Positions 1-8,268 of a stretch of DNA of 64,000 nt are shown here, piece by piece. Below the pieces are notes generated by a model, which was not told where the DNA came from, did no database searches, and worked only from the letters and a program-made list of their open reading frames with translations. Numbering within the stretch: position 1 is the first letter of the stretch; every line of letters starts with the position of its first letter. The DNA comes from an uncultured Bacteroidia bacterium. Lineage in GTDB: Bacteria; Bacteroidota; Bacteroidia; Bacteroidales; Prolixibacteraceae. The translations under genes and the position numbers were made by a program. The DNA lies in contig CAIXZH010000118.1 in assembly GCA_903923905.1 (NCBI GenBank), positions 22,995 to 86,994 on the forward strand. Direction: 5' to 3'.

Positions 1-1
1 C

Positions 2-940
2 ATCCAATCAGAAGTGATGTCACGTGCCGGCAGGGAAGTGGATTTTGTCCAAAAAAATGGGGTGAAAGCCCTTTTCTACCTGGATGCTGATTATCCGCAG
101 CGATTGCTGGGTTGTGCTGATGCGCCAATTGTCCTGTATATCAAAGGAAATCCAATGCTGAATTGTCCCAAAGCTGTCAGCATTGTGGGAACCCGGCATG
201 CCACAGATTACGGGAGGAGGATGGTCGAACAGTTTATCTTATCGCTGGCCGAGAGGGGATATTATATCCTTATTGTCAGTGGTTTGGCCTACGGAATTGA
301 TATCCAGTCGCACAAATCAGCATTGCGTAACGGGTTACCGACTGTTGCAGTTTTAGGGCATGGGCTCGAAACTGTATATCCCGCAATTCATACGGCAATT
401 GCGAGGGAAATGGTTGAAAGTAGCGGGGGATTGGTTTCAGACTTTTTAAGTCATTCATCCATTGACAGGACCAATTTTTTGAGGCGAAACCGCATTATCG
501 CCGGCATGTCAGACGCTACAATCGTAGTGCAGTCGGCGAGAAAAGGGGGTGCTTTAGTCACCGCTGATATTGCAAATTCCTATAACCGGGATGTTTTCGC
601 CTTCCCCGGCCGGGTAGGCGATATATTCTCTGAGGGATGTCATTTTTTAATAAAATCAAACCGGGCTGCTTTGATTGAATCAGTATCTGACCTGGAATAT
701 GCCATGAACTGGAGTGCGACCCAAAGCCAACCAGACGCCATTCAACCCTGTCTTTTCTATGACTTTAATCCCGAAGAAAAATTAATTATCGATCTGCTTC
801 GCAGTGAAGGGGAAACCGCCATTGATCTGATCTGCCTTAAAACGAACCTTCCGATGAGCAAAGTATCACCAACCTTACTCAATCTTGAGTTTGCGGGTAT
901 AGTCAAAGGACTCCCGGGAAAAATGTTTAAGGCGTTATGA
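2..940 (+). CDS. dprA: DNA processing protein DprA (5'-truncated by window edge)
   Basis: DprA/Smf binds single-stranded DNA in the cytoplasm and loads RecA onto it during natural transformation. The reading frame is open to the window edge, so the true start and about 60 N-terminal residues (the SAM-like part) lie outside. Visible Rossmann-fold signatures are SIVGTR, SGLAYGID, a VLGHGLETVYP segment, and the run RRNRIIAG followed by GGALVTA. The last 65 residues look like the winged-helix DprA C-terminal domain (ETAIDLICLKTNLP region). It is followed by a 200-base gap with short repeats. An internal ATG at 17 is only the first ATG in view, not a supported start. Identification is secure from motif order; transformability of the host is inference. 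Confidence 0.93.
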   Translation: MQSEVMSRAGREVDFVQKNGVKALFYLDADYPQRLLGCADAPIVLYIKGNPMLNCPKAVSIVGTRHATDYGRRMVEQFILSLAERGYYILIVSGLAYGIDIQSHKSALRNGLPTVAVLGHGLETVYPAIHTAIAREMVESSGGLVSDFLSHSSIDRTNFLRRNRIIAGMSDATIVVQSARKGGALVTADIANSYNRDVFAFPGRVGDIFSEGCHFLIKSNRAALIESVSDLEYAMNWSATQSQPDAIQPCLFYDFNPEEKLIIDLLRSEGETAIDLICLKTNLPMSKVSPTLLNLEFAGIVKGLPGKMFKAL

Positions 941-943
941 AAG

Positions 944-1062
944 AACTGTTAGACTATTAGACTGTTAGGTTTTTAGGTTGGGGGCAAAGCCTAATAGCCT
1001 ACATACCAATAGCCTATAGCATACACAGCCTAATAGCCTACAACCTAACAGCCTGTAAAATA
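944..1062. repeat. Degenerate short-period intergenic repeat with inverted ends
   Basis: The 16-mer agcctaatagcctaca occurs at 988-1003 and again at 1027-1042, with partial copies (caatagcctata) between them. The left edge actgttaggtt (961-971) is inverted at the right edge as aacctaacag (1042-1051). The stretch carries no gene. It resembles the word-like, short-period repeats seen in other gaps of this window. It could form a long imperfect hairpin after dprA and act as a terminator; no T-run is present. Confidence 0.6.
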
Positions 1063-1117
1063 AATACCACCAAATCAGCCGGTTAAATCCGGCAGGTAGA
1101 TTCTGGGAAAGAAAAGT

Positions 1118-1125
1118 TACCTTTG
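1118..1125 (+). promoter_or_regulatory. Bacteroidota -7 element before the DEAD-box helicase
   Basis: The sequence tacctttg fits the Bacteroidota -7 consensus TAnnTTTG exactly and ends 22 bases before the ATG at 1148. I see no clear TTG -33 element at the expected 17-23 base spacing, so the call rests on the -7 box alone. Confidence 0.45.
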
Positions 1126-1147
1126 CGTCATATTTAAAGGATTGAGA

Positions 1148-2473
1148 ATGTCAACATTTGAAGGATTTGGAATTGGTAAATCAATTTTACGGGCACTAAA
1201 TGAGATTGGTTTTACAACCCCGACTCCAATTCAGGAGCAGGCCATCCCTGTGATTAAATCAGGCAAGGATATTTTGGGAATTGCCCAGACCGGAACTGGT
1301 AAAACCGCCGCTTATATCATCCCGTTATTGATGAAACTGGTGAAAGCTGAAGGAAAGGATCCACGTGCCATCGTGCTGGTTCCCACGCGCGAACTTTCTA
1401 TTCAGGTGGGTGAGGATATTGCGGAAATTTCGCAATACACCAATATCCGGCATGCCGCTGTTTACGGAGGAATCGGATGGACCAAACATGCATCTCTGCT
1501 TGAACCCGGGGTTGATATACTCGTATCTACGCCTGGTCGGTTATGGGAGCTATACCGCGCAGGGGCTTTCGGTATGAAAAGCATTAAAACGCTGATCATT
1601 GATGAAGCAGACCGGATGCTTGACATGGGTTTTATGCCTCAGTTGAATAAGCTCTTCGAGGTTATTCCCCCACGCCGTCAAAACCTCCTTTTCTCGGCTA
1701 CCTTCTCCGAAAGCATCGAAAATATGAGTCATGAATTCCTCACTTTTCCTGAACGCGTTGAGGTTGCCCCATCAGCAACGCCGGTCGATAGGGTCAAGCA
1801 ATACTTTTACCGGATACCAAATTTCAAAACCAAGCTGAATTTTGTGAATCACCTGCTGAATGATGAGGAAGAATTTAAACGGATAATCATTTTTTGCCGG
1901 ACCAAGGAGAATGCAGAAGCAGTATATAAAGTAATTAAGAAAAAGACAGAAGGGGAAGTTCGGATTCTTCATTCCAACAAAGCGCAAAGCTCGCGGATCA
2001 ATGCGATTGAAGCTTTTAAGTCGGGAAATGTCAGGGTTTTGGTTTCAACCGATATCTCTGCCCGTGGGATCGATGTGAGTAAAATATCACATGTGATCAA
2101 TTTTGACCTTCCTCCACGATACGAGGATTATATTCATCGCATTGGGAGGACAGCCCGTGCAAACACCGACGGTGTCGCAATCTCGTTTATAGGTCCCGAA
2201 GAGGACTTTCACCTAAGGAATATCGAAGAGTTGATCCGGATGAAGATCGAAGAGCTGCAATTACCTGAAACAATTGATGTTATTCCGTTAAGTAAACCAG
2301 AAAAACAAGTGATTGATCGTGAAATTGACCGTCAAAAACGATTGGCAGACCCTGAATTCAAAGGGGCTTTTCATGAAAAGAAAACCCGCCTTGCAAAGAG
2401 TTCTTTCAGTTTTAATCAGAAAAGTACTCAACTTCGCGAGACCAAAAACAAAGGGAGAAAAAGGGGAAAGTGA
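1148..2473 (+). CDS. DEAD-box ATP-dependent RNA helicase (RhlE/CshA type)
   Basis: ATP-dependent unwinding of RNA duplexes, in bacteria linked to ribosome assembly, RNA decay and cold adaptation. All family motifs are present in order: Q motif (TPIQEQ), Walker A AQTGTGKT at about residues 46-53, PTREL, TPGR, DEAD at 152-155, SAT at 183-185, then ARGID and HRIGRTAR in the second RecA-like domain. The 441-residue length is normal, with a short basic tail (KNKGRKRGK) that probably helps RNA binding. I chose the ATG at 1148; a TTG two codons upstream is possible but the protein starts MSTFEGFG in the usual family manner. It converges on the PurF-like gene. Which helicase subfamily it belongs to cannot be decided by eye. 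Confidence 0.93.
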   Translation: MSTFEGFGIGKSILRALNEIGFTTPTPIQEQAIPVIKSGKDILGIAQTGTGKTAAYIIPLLMKLVKAEGKDPRAIVLVPTRELSIQVGEDIAEISQYTNIRHAAVYGGIGWTKHASLLEPGVDILVSTPGRLWELYRAGAFGMKSIKTLIIDEADRMLDMGFMPQLNKLFEVIPPRRQNLLFSATFSESIENMSHEFLTFPERVEVAPSATPVDRVKQYFYRIPNFKTKLNFVNHLLNDEEEFKRIIIFCRTKENAEAVYKVIKKKTEGEVRILHSNKAQSSRINAIEAFKSGNVRVLVSTDISARGIDVSKISHVINFDLPPRYEDYIHRIGRTARANTDGVAISFIGPEEDFHLRNIEELIRMKIEELQLPETIDVIPLSKPEKQVIDREIDRQKRLADPEFKGAFHEKKTRLAKSSFSFNQKSTQLRETKNKGRKRGK

Positions 2474-2483
2474 CCAATGTAAA

Positions 2484-2560
2484 AGGGAAAATTCAAAATT
2501 TAAAATTCAAAGTGGTTTTGCATTTTAAATTTTGCATTTTGCATTTACCACTTTGCACTT
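2484..2560. terminator. AT-rich inverted repeat between convergent genes
   Basis: The eight bases caaagtgg at 2508-2515 are inverted perfectly as ccactttg at 2548-2555, and the space between is filled with quasi-repeats of ttttgcattttaaa. It sits exactly between the stops of two convergent genes, where a bidirectional terminator is expected. Termination is inferred from position and symmetry only. Confidence 0.45.
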
Positions 2561-4462
2561 CTAATACGCCCGCCCTTTTATGCCTTCAATGAAGTTTATA
2601 AACGCCGTATTTACGACTTTATTCCCTCCCGGTGTCGGATAGTCTCCTGTGAAGTACCAGTCACCCAGATCATTCGGGCATGCAATATGAAGATTGTAAA
2701 CGGTTTGGTAAACAATTTCAACTTCAGCTTTGCAATCTGCCGGTTTGAGTAATTCAGCAATTTTTTTGGATATCTGCTCATCACTAAATGGCTTGTAGAT
2801 CTCGGTCACATAATTTACCATCTCCTCTTTGGGTAGATGTTGTTGTTGTTTACATTTCCGGTAAACAGAATCAATAACTTTAGACTGCCCGGTTTCTTTG
2901 AGCAGCACAATTGCAGCTTCAAATGCCACAAATTTTGCCAGAATTGCCATATCAATTCCATAGCAATCGGGATACCGGATCTGTGGGGCTGAAGAAATGA
3001 TAATGATCTTTTTTGGTTTAAGGCGGTCTAATATCTTTAAAATACTTTGTTTCAGAGTGGTTCCCCGAACTATGGAATCGTCAAGAACCACCAGGGTATC
3101 TTTGTGATTTTCAACAATACCGTAGGTTACATCATAAACATGACCAACCAAATCGTCTCGACTCGAATCGTCTGCAATAAAAGTGCGCATTTTCACATCT
3201 TTTATGGCTATCTTTTCCATGCGTGGCTGAACGGAAATGATCTCTTCAATATCGGAGTCAGTAATCGCGCTACCCAGGGCACGAATCTTTTCTTTTTTCC
3301 AATTAATAAGTTGAGTGCGTATTCCCTCCATCATTCCAAGGAAAGCAGTCTCTGCAGTATTGGGTATATATGAAAAGACCGTGTTTTTAAGGTCATGATT
3401 TACTTTATCGAGGATAACCGGCGCGAGCAGGAATCCAAGTTTTTTACGTTCCAGATAAATATCCCGGTCAGAACCTCTTGAAAAATAGATCCGCTCAAAG
3501 GAGCAAGACTTTCGTTCCTGAGGTATTCTTACAGCCTCATGAGTCACAGTTCCATCTGTCTTGATAATCAAGGCATTGCCAGGTTCAATCTCGCTTACCT
3601 GATTCCAGCCAACGTTCATAACTGTCTGAATAACAGGCCTCTCTGAGGCGACAACGACAATTTCATCATCAGCATAATAGAATGCGGGACGGATACCCCA
3701 TGGATCGCGAACGACAAATGCATCTCCGTGTCCGAGGATCCCTCCAATGGTGTAACCACCATCCCAGTCACGACTTGACCGTTCCAATATTTTTCGGATA
3801 TCCAGGTTTTCCTCGATAAATCCGGTGATCTCTTTATTGCTGAACCCTTCATTTTTGTACTGTCTGAAGAGCGATTCATTTTCTTCATCAATAAAATGGC
3901 CTATCTTTTCAAGAATGGTCACAGTATCGGTAAATCCTTTAGGATGTTGCCCCAATCCGACAAGAAGGTCAAACAATTCGTCAACATTGGTCAGATTGAA
4001 ATTTCCGGCCAGTACAAGGCTTCTGGATCTCCAGTTATTTAAACGCAAAACTGGATGAGTGTACTCAACGCTGTTGCGACCGAATGTTCCGTACCTCAGA
4101 TGCCCCATATAAACCTCTCCGGCGAAGGGGAGGTTCTTTTTGGCCCAAACCGGATCATGATAACTTTGCGGGTATTGAGTTGCTGCGTTATTAAACTCTT
4201 TATATATTTTCCCAAATACATCCTTTATCGGGTTTGGATCAATCGAGCGGTGACGAAAGATATATTCCTGGCCCGGAGGAACATTAATCTTTACACCTAC
4301 AGTACCCGCACCATCCTGACCCCGGTTGTGCTGCTTTTCCATTAGAAGGTATAGCTTATTCACCCCGTATTGCCAGGTTCCATATTTTAGGCGGTAGTAT
4401 TCCAGCGGTTTAAGCAATCTGATCAGAGCAATTCCACATTCATGTTTTATTTGTTCACTCAT
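2561..4462 (-). CDS. Amidophosphoribosyltransferase (PurF-type, long Bacteroidota form)
   Basis: Glutamine-dependent transfer of ammonia to PRPP, the first step of purine synthesis. The N-terminus MSEQIKHECG places a nucleophile Cys at residue 9 after a short propeptide, as in class II (Ntn) glutamine amidotransferases, followed by the QHNRGQDGAG segment. The PRPP-binding loop is clear as VVLDDSIVRGTTLK around residue 470. At 633 residues it is longer than E. coli PurF (about 505) because of inserts and a C-terminal extension; this long form is common in Bacteroidota, which often also encode a standard PurF, so whether this copy is the main enzyme is unknown. It lies 15 bases downstream of the SPOR gene on the same strand, so the two are probably co-transcribed. 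Confidence 0.85.
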   Translation of the reverse strand: MSEQIKHECGIALIRLLKPLEYYRLKYGTWQYGVNKLYLLMEKQHNRGQDGAGTVGVKINVPPGQEYIFRHRSIDPNPIKDVFGKIYKEFNNAATQYPQSYHDPVWAKKNLPFAGEVYMGHLRYGTFGRNSVEYTHPVLRLNNWRSRSLVLAGNFNLTNVDELFDLLVGLGQHPKGFTDTVTILEKIGHFIDEENESLFRQYKNEGFSNKEITGFIEENLDIRKILERSSRDWDGGYTIGGILGHGDAFVVRDPWGIRPAFYYADDEIVVVASERPVIQTVMNVGWNQVSEIEPGNALIIKTDGTVTHEAVRIPQERKSCSFERIYFSRGSDRDIYLERKKLGFLLAPVILDKVNHDLKNTVFSYIPNTAETAFLGMMEGIRTQLINWKKEKIRALGSAITDSDIEEIISVQPRMEKIAIKDVKMRTFIADDSSRDDLVGHVYDVTYGIVENHKDTLVVLDDSIVRGTTLKQSILKILDRLKPKKIIIISSAPQIRYPDCYGIDMAILAKFVAFEAAIVLLKETGQSKVIDSVYRKCKQQQHLPKEEMVNYVTEIYKPFSDEQISKKIAELLKPADCKAEVEIVYQTVYNLHIACPNDLGDWYFTGDYPTPGGNKVVNTAFINFIEGIKGRAY

Positions 4463-4477
4463 TCTGGATATTCCTGA

Positions 4478-4951
4478 TTAATTGATAGATGTAATGTTTA
4501 ATAATTCCGGAAAGACAATCTCATCGGCTACAATAAAAGCATTGGGGAATTTATAAAGCAGTGACTTCTGCATTTTCAATGCTTCACTTTTTGTTCTGAA
4601 ATTTCCAACCCTGACAATAAAATCCGGAGATTTAAAAAAAAGATATGTTTTCACATCGGGGTAGGAGGAGAGAAAATCAGTCTTCATTCTGATGGCCTGA
4701 TTGTGTGCATTTTCTCCCGATCCGAAATAGATCTGGAGCCTGAATCCACTCATGGTACCACTCTTCTTACATTGATCCACCTGCTGCCGGAGAAGGTCAT
4801 TAATTTTAGGATCGCACTGGATATTTAATTTTTCCCAGATCATCAGTGAATCCGATGCACTAAACTGAACAAACTGCGCGATGGTTGCCGGTTTTGCTGA
4901 GAAACCTGAGAAAGATGCCAAAATTAAAAGCAGGATTATCGTTGTTCTCAT
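4478..4951 (-). CDS. Secreted SPOR-domain protein
   Basis: A 157-residue exported protein with a C-terminal SPOR domain, a fold that binds denuded glycan strands of peptidoglycan at the division site. The start MRTTIILLLILASF gives a good signal peptide ending near FSAKPA. The SPOR part spans roughly residues 85-150, with the paired halves FRLQIYFGSG and FIVRVGNFRTKSEA. An upstream in-frame extension to 5122 would overlap the divergent gene and lacks sense as protein, so I chose the ATG at 4949-4951. It precedes the PurF-like gene by 15 bases. A role in cell-wall binding is family knowledge; its link to purine synthesis is probably only operonic. Confidence 0.8.
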   Translation of the reverse strand: MRTTIILLLILASFSGFSAKPATIAQFVQFSASDSLMIWEKLNIQCDPKINDLLRQQVDQCKKSGTMSGFRLQIYFGSGENAHNQAIRMKTDFLSSYPDVKTYLFFKSPDFIVRVGNFRTKSEALKMQKSLLYKFPNAFIVADEIVFPELLNITSIN

Positions 4952-4971
4952 TTTCCTGTATTTTTGAAGTG

Positions 4972-4979
4972 CAAATATA
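4972..4979 (-). promoter_or_regulatory. Bacteroidota -7 element before the SPOR gene
   Basis: On the minus strand the bases read tatatttg, an exact TAnnTTTG match, 20 bases before the chosen ATG. This also argues against the longer upstream start. No convincing -33 TTG was found at standard spacing. Confidence 0.45.
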
Positions 4980-5093
4980 AGCAAATTCATTTTAATTCTC
5001 CTTTCCCTCCTTGGAATGGTCAAATGGTGATAACTTTGTTGTCGGCCAAAACAGAAACGTGAACTAATACATAATTGTTTAAAATATATTTTT

Positions 5094-5468
5094 ATGAGTG
5101 ATTTAGTAGATGATTTTCGCACTTACAGAGAGAAGATGAACCGGAAAATTCTGGCTTCAGATAATAAGGTGATGAAACGGATTTACAATATAGATACAAA
5201 TACCTATCTCGACGGTGCCCTCTCTTCAAAGACAAAGGAGATGCTTGGTTTAGTAAGTTCGATGGTGCTTCGATGCGATGATTGTGTGAAATATCACCTT
5301 GAAAAATGCCATGAACTTGGGGTTAATACGGATGAACTTTTCGAAATATTTTCCGTAGCCAACCTGGTTGGAGGAACCATTGTCATTCCTCACACACGCC
5401 GCGCACTTGAATACTGGGAAGCGCTGGGGGAAGAAGTGACTAAAATAAATGAAAAATGCAAAGTGTAA
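5094..5468 (+). CDS. Carboxymuconolactone decarboxylase/AhpD-like protein
   Basis: A 124-residue all-helical cytoplasmic protein of the CMD/AhpD superfamily. The redox signature CxxCxxxH is present as C61-D-D-C64 with H68, preceded by the Glu in KEMLGL, which is the AhpD-type peroxidase-reductase arrangement rather than that of true gamma-carboxymuconolactone decarboxylase. The family usually forms trimers or hexamers and reduces peroxides or peroxiredoxin partners; the substrate here is unknown and no AhpC gene is nearby. It is divergent from the SPOR gene and is followed after 36 bases by the U32 gene, possibly in one transcript. Confidence 0.85.
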   Translation: MSDLVDDFRTYREKMNRKILASDNKVMKRIYNIDTNTYLDGALSSKTKEMLGLVSSMVLRCDDCVKYHLEKCHELGVNTDELFEIFSVANLVGGTIVIPHTRRALEYWEALGEEVTKINEKCKV

Positions 5469-5504
5469 ATTGCAGAGCGAAAATTAACTGATAATCTTTG
5501 ATTG

Positions 5505-7331
5505 ATGGCATTCCCAAAACCAATCGAGCTGCTTGCTCCCGCTAAAAATTTGCTTTGTGGTCGTGCTGCAATTGTCCATGGGGCAGATGCCGTATATATT
5601 GGCGGTCCAAAGTTCGGGGCTCGTGAGGATGCCGGTAATTCCATCCGGGATATTGAACAGCTGGTTTCGGAGGCCCAGATCTTTGGGGTAAAGGTGTACG
5701 TCGCATTGAATACTATCCTGTACGATAGTGAATTGGAAGAGGCCAGCAGGCAAATCAGAAATCTCTATGAAGCTGGTGTGGATGCACTGATCATTCAGGA
5801 TCTCGGAATTCTCGAGATGGATCTGCCGCCTCTGCCACTTCATGCAAGTACTCAGCTCCACAATTACCTTCCCGAGCAACTCCGGTTTTTGGAGGCCGTC
5901 CATTTCAAAAGGGCTGTATTGGCGCGCGAATTAACGCTGAAGCAGATCCGGGCAATCAGGGGCCAGACCTCCATCGAACTGGAAGCCTTTATTCATGGAG
6001 CACTCTGTGTCAGTTTTAGCGGACGATGTTACCTGAGTCATGCTATCGGTGGAAGGAGTGCCAACCGCGGGGCATGTGCCCAACCCTGCCGGAAACGGTA
6101 TACACTTTATGATGCTGACAAACAGATCATTTCCGCTGATCAGCATTTATTGTCGCTCAAAGATCTGAACCATTCCCATTCCATAAAAGAACTCGCAGAA
6201 GCAGGAGTGCAGTCGTTGAAAATTGAGGGGAGATTAAAAGATATCGATTATGTGAAAAACATAACCGCATTTTACCGTCAGAAGATAGACGCTTTTCTAG
6301 AGGATAACCCTGAATTTCAGTCAGCTTCGGCAGGTAAGGTATCTCTCGGTTTTGTGGCTAATCCCATTAAATCATTTAACCGAGGTGCAACTGACTATTT
6401 TCTTCATGGCCGGTCAAAAGAGATCACCTCGTTTGAATCACCAAAATTTTTAGGTGAAGATCTGGGCGTCGTAAACAAAGTTACCACGAACTATTTTGAA
6501 CTAAATACCGTTATTAAAATTGCCAATAATGACGGACTTGTTTTTATTTCCCCGTCGGGTGAAAGTATAGGAATCAAAGTGAATACCGCTGAGGGGACAA
6601 GAATATTCCCCGACAGGATGAATGGCATATATTCCGGGGCCAGAGTTTACCGAAACTATGACCACATTTTTAAACAACAATTGAAGGCAGAGCTTACGGT
6701 CAGAAAAATCGGGGTCTCTATTGAACTTTCTGAGACTGATAACGGTTTTGAACTGAAAGCTCAGGACGAAAGCGGGGTTGAAGCGCAATTGACCAGGGAA
6801 CTTTCGAAGGATCCGGCCCGTGATCCGGTAAAATCGAAAGAGACAATCCATCATCAGCTCTCAAAAACAGGGGATTCGATCTATGTAGTCACAGCCATTA
6901 AGACTAACGGAACTGAGAAATATTATTTCCAGTCCTCAGTACTAAATGGCATGCGTCGGGAGCTGCTTGACAAGATTACCAAAGCGAGAATGATAAAAAA
7001 AACCTGTCAGGTGATTAACATACCAAACAATTTTCCATACCCCTCAACCCATATCGGATATGAAGGGAACATCAGCAACAGGCTTGCCTTGCAGTTTTTC
7101 CGGCGTCACGGGGTTGAGAATCCGGAAATGGCTTTTGAGAAACTTTCGGAATATCATGGTAAAATGGTGATGACCACCAGGCATTGTCTGAAATTTCAGC
7201 TCGGATTTTGTCCGAAATACGGCGGTACCAAACCTGAGAATTTTAATGAACCGTTTCTTCTGAATGACGGGAAAAACGAGTTAAAACTCGATTTTGACTG
7301 TGCGAATTGTGTAATGAAGGTGATTTATTAG
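5505..7331 (+). CDS. Peptidase U32 family protein (RlhA/TrhP-like RNA hydroxylation type)
   Basis: About 608 residues. Residues about 5-300 form the U32 core, beginning IELLAPAKN and containing the family signature FIHGALCVSFSGRCYLS followed by NRGACAQPCR, with its conserved cysteines. The C-terminal third includes a second Cys-rich segment (TTRHCLKFQLGFCPK) and a final CANC, as in long U32 proteins. Characterised E. coli relatives act in hydroxylation of 23S rRNA C2501 (RlhA) or tRNA U34 (TrhP) and need prephenate and iron-sulfur proteins; peptidase activity of the family is older and less certain. Which of these roles applies here is not decidable by eye. The ATG at 5505 is preferred over a TTG directly before it. 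Confidence 0.82.
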   Translation: MAFPKPIELLAPAKNLLCGRAAIVHGADAVYIGGPKFGAREDAGNSIRDIEQLVSEAQIFGVKVYVALNTILYDSELEEASRQIRNLYEAGVDALIIQDLGILEMDLPPLPLHASTQLHNYLPEQLRFLEAVHFKRAVLARELTLKQIRAIRGQTSIELEAFIHGALCVSFSGRCYLSHAIGGRSANRGACAQPCRKRYTLYDADKQIISADQHLLSLKDLNHSHSIKELAEAGVQSLKIEGRLKDIDYVKNITAFYRQKIDAFLEDNPEFQSASAGKVSLGFVANPIKSFNRGATDYFLHGRSKEITSFESPKFLGEDLGVVNKVTTNYFELNTVIKIANNDGLVFISPSGESIGIKVNTAEGTRIFPDRMNGIYSGARVYRNYDHIFKQQLKAELTVRKIGVSIELSETDNGFELKAQDESGVEAQLTRELSKDPARDPVKSKETIHHQLSKTGDSIYVVTAIKTNGTEKYYFQSSVLNGMRRELLDKITKARMIKKTCQVINIPNNFPYPSTHIGYEGNISNRLALQFFRRHGVENPEMAFEKLSEYHGKMVMTTRHCLKFQLGFCPKYGGTKPENFNEPFLLNDGKNELKLDFDCANCVMKVIY

Positions 7332-7371
7332 CTGATGGCGATTGGCAACTGGCTCACTTTTAAAGTAGATT

Positions 7372-7445
7372 TTTGCTCATGATTATCATTTACATAGTTA
7401 TTAGAACTCGCTGATATTGGGCGAGTGATAGTGATGATAAGCAAA
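7372..7445. other. Nested inverted-repeat element in the gap before the AlbA_2 gene
   Basis: The 235-base gap 7332-7566 has no gene. Inside it the arms tttgct (7372-7377) plus tatcat (7384-7389) pair with atgata (7434-7439) plus agcaaa (7440-7445), giving 12 pairs with a six-base bulge. Nested within is a perfect six-base stem actcgc/gcgagt (7406-7411/7421-7426) with a nine-base loop. Word-like copies of ggcaactggc flank it in opposite orientation (about 7340-7353 and 7507-7524). It could be a folded RNA, a terminator of the U32 gene, or a recombination site. Confidence 0.5.
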
Positions 7446-7566
7446 CAACCAGGCTGTATATAGTAGGATAAATCAGGTGCAATTTGTATTTTGTACAGCT
7501 AAAACCTGCCAGCCGCCAGTTACCTGTTGCTTAAACAAATTGGAAGTACTATAAGTTATTGAAGAA

Positions 7567-8226
7567 ATGAGCCTGAAACTGATGAAAATGATTGCCGAAG
7601 GTGAACATCAACGGCAGGATTTTAAATATTGTATCAATGATTCGCGCAAGATTGCCCGGTCGATGGTCGCATTCTCCAATGCCGACGGAGGTCGTTTATT
7701 GCTGGGAATCAGGGATAACGGGTCAGTTGCAGGTGTGAAATCTGATGAAGAGTATTATATGGCAGAGGCCGCCGCAAAATTATACAGCAAACCGCCCATT
7801 AATTTTCAGACCCAGCAGTGGCTCATCGAAGGAAAGACAGTCCTCGAAATAGCGATCCCCAAAAGCACTGATATTCCTCATTTTGCCCAGAATGATGAGG
7901 GTAAGTGGTTGGTCTATATCCGTAAAGATGACCAGAATATCCTTGCGCCCGGAATTTTGCTGAAGGTTTGGGAGCAGCAGAAAAATCCCAGCGGGGTGTT
8001 CATTCGATTTACAGATGAGGAAAAACGACTTCTCACATTACTGGAATCAGATCAGCATCTTTCTCTGAATCAATTCGTACGAAAAGCAAAACTTCCCCGA
8101 TGGAAAGGGGAAAAGATCCTTGTCAATTTGATTGTAATTGGCATAGTGGGATTGGATCTCAGCGAGAGTGGAACCCGTTTTTTTCTCCGTGATGATATTG
8201 AAGACAAATTCAAGGAAGCATTTTAG
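7567..8226 (+). CDS. AlbA_2 (Schlafen-type) domain protein with C-terminal winged helix
   Basis: 219 residues. Residues about 8-135 match the AlbA_2 domain found in putative DNA- or nucleotide-binding transcriptional regulators: ExxxxDFK near the start, then SMVAFSNADGGRLLLGIRD, and VYIRKDDQN at the end. Residues about 150-215 (LLESDQHLSLNQFVRKAKLP region) look like a small winged-helix module. Proteins of this build are widespread in Bacteroidota, usually of unknown function. Its ATG lies directly after gaagaa. It is 42 bases upstream of the propeller/phosphoesterase gene and on the same strand; a regulatory link is possible but unproven. Confidence 0.78.
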   Translation: MSLKLMKMIAEGEHQRQDFKYCINDSRKIARSMVAFSNADGGRLLLGIRDNGSVAGVKSDEEYYMAEAAAKLYSKPPINFQTQQWLIEGKTVLEIAIPKSTDIPHFAQNDEGKWLVYIRKDDQNILAPGILLKVWEQQKNPSGVFIRFTDEEKRLLTLLESDQHLSLNQFVRKAKLPRWKGEKILVNLIVIGIVGLDLSESGTRFFLRDDIEDKFKEAF

Positions 8227-8268
8227 TCACTTGTCCAAAATCAAATCTAATTTTAAAAGCCAGATATT

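Noticed and set aside
988..1042. CRISPR-like spaced repeats
   Set aside because: Only two exact copies, short period, overlapping variants and no cas genes or uniform spacers in the window.
4952..5122. N-terminal extension of the SPOR protein
   Set aside because: It would overlap the divergent AhpD-like gene, place the signal peptide in the middle, and contain the -7 promoter box.
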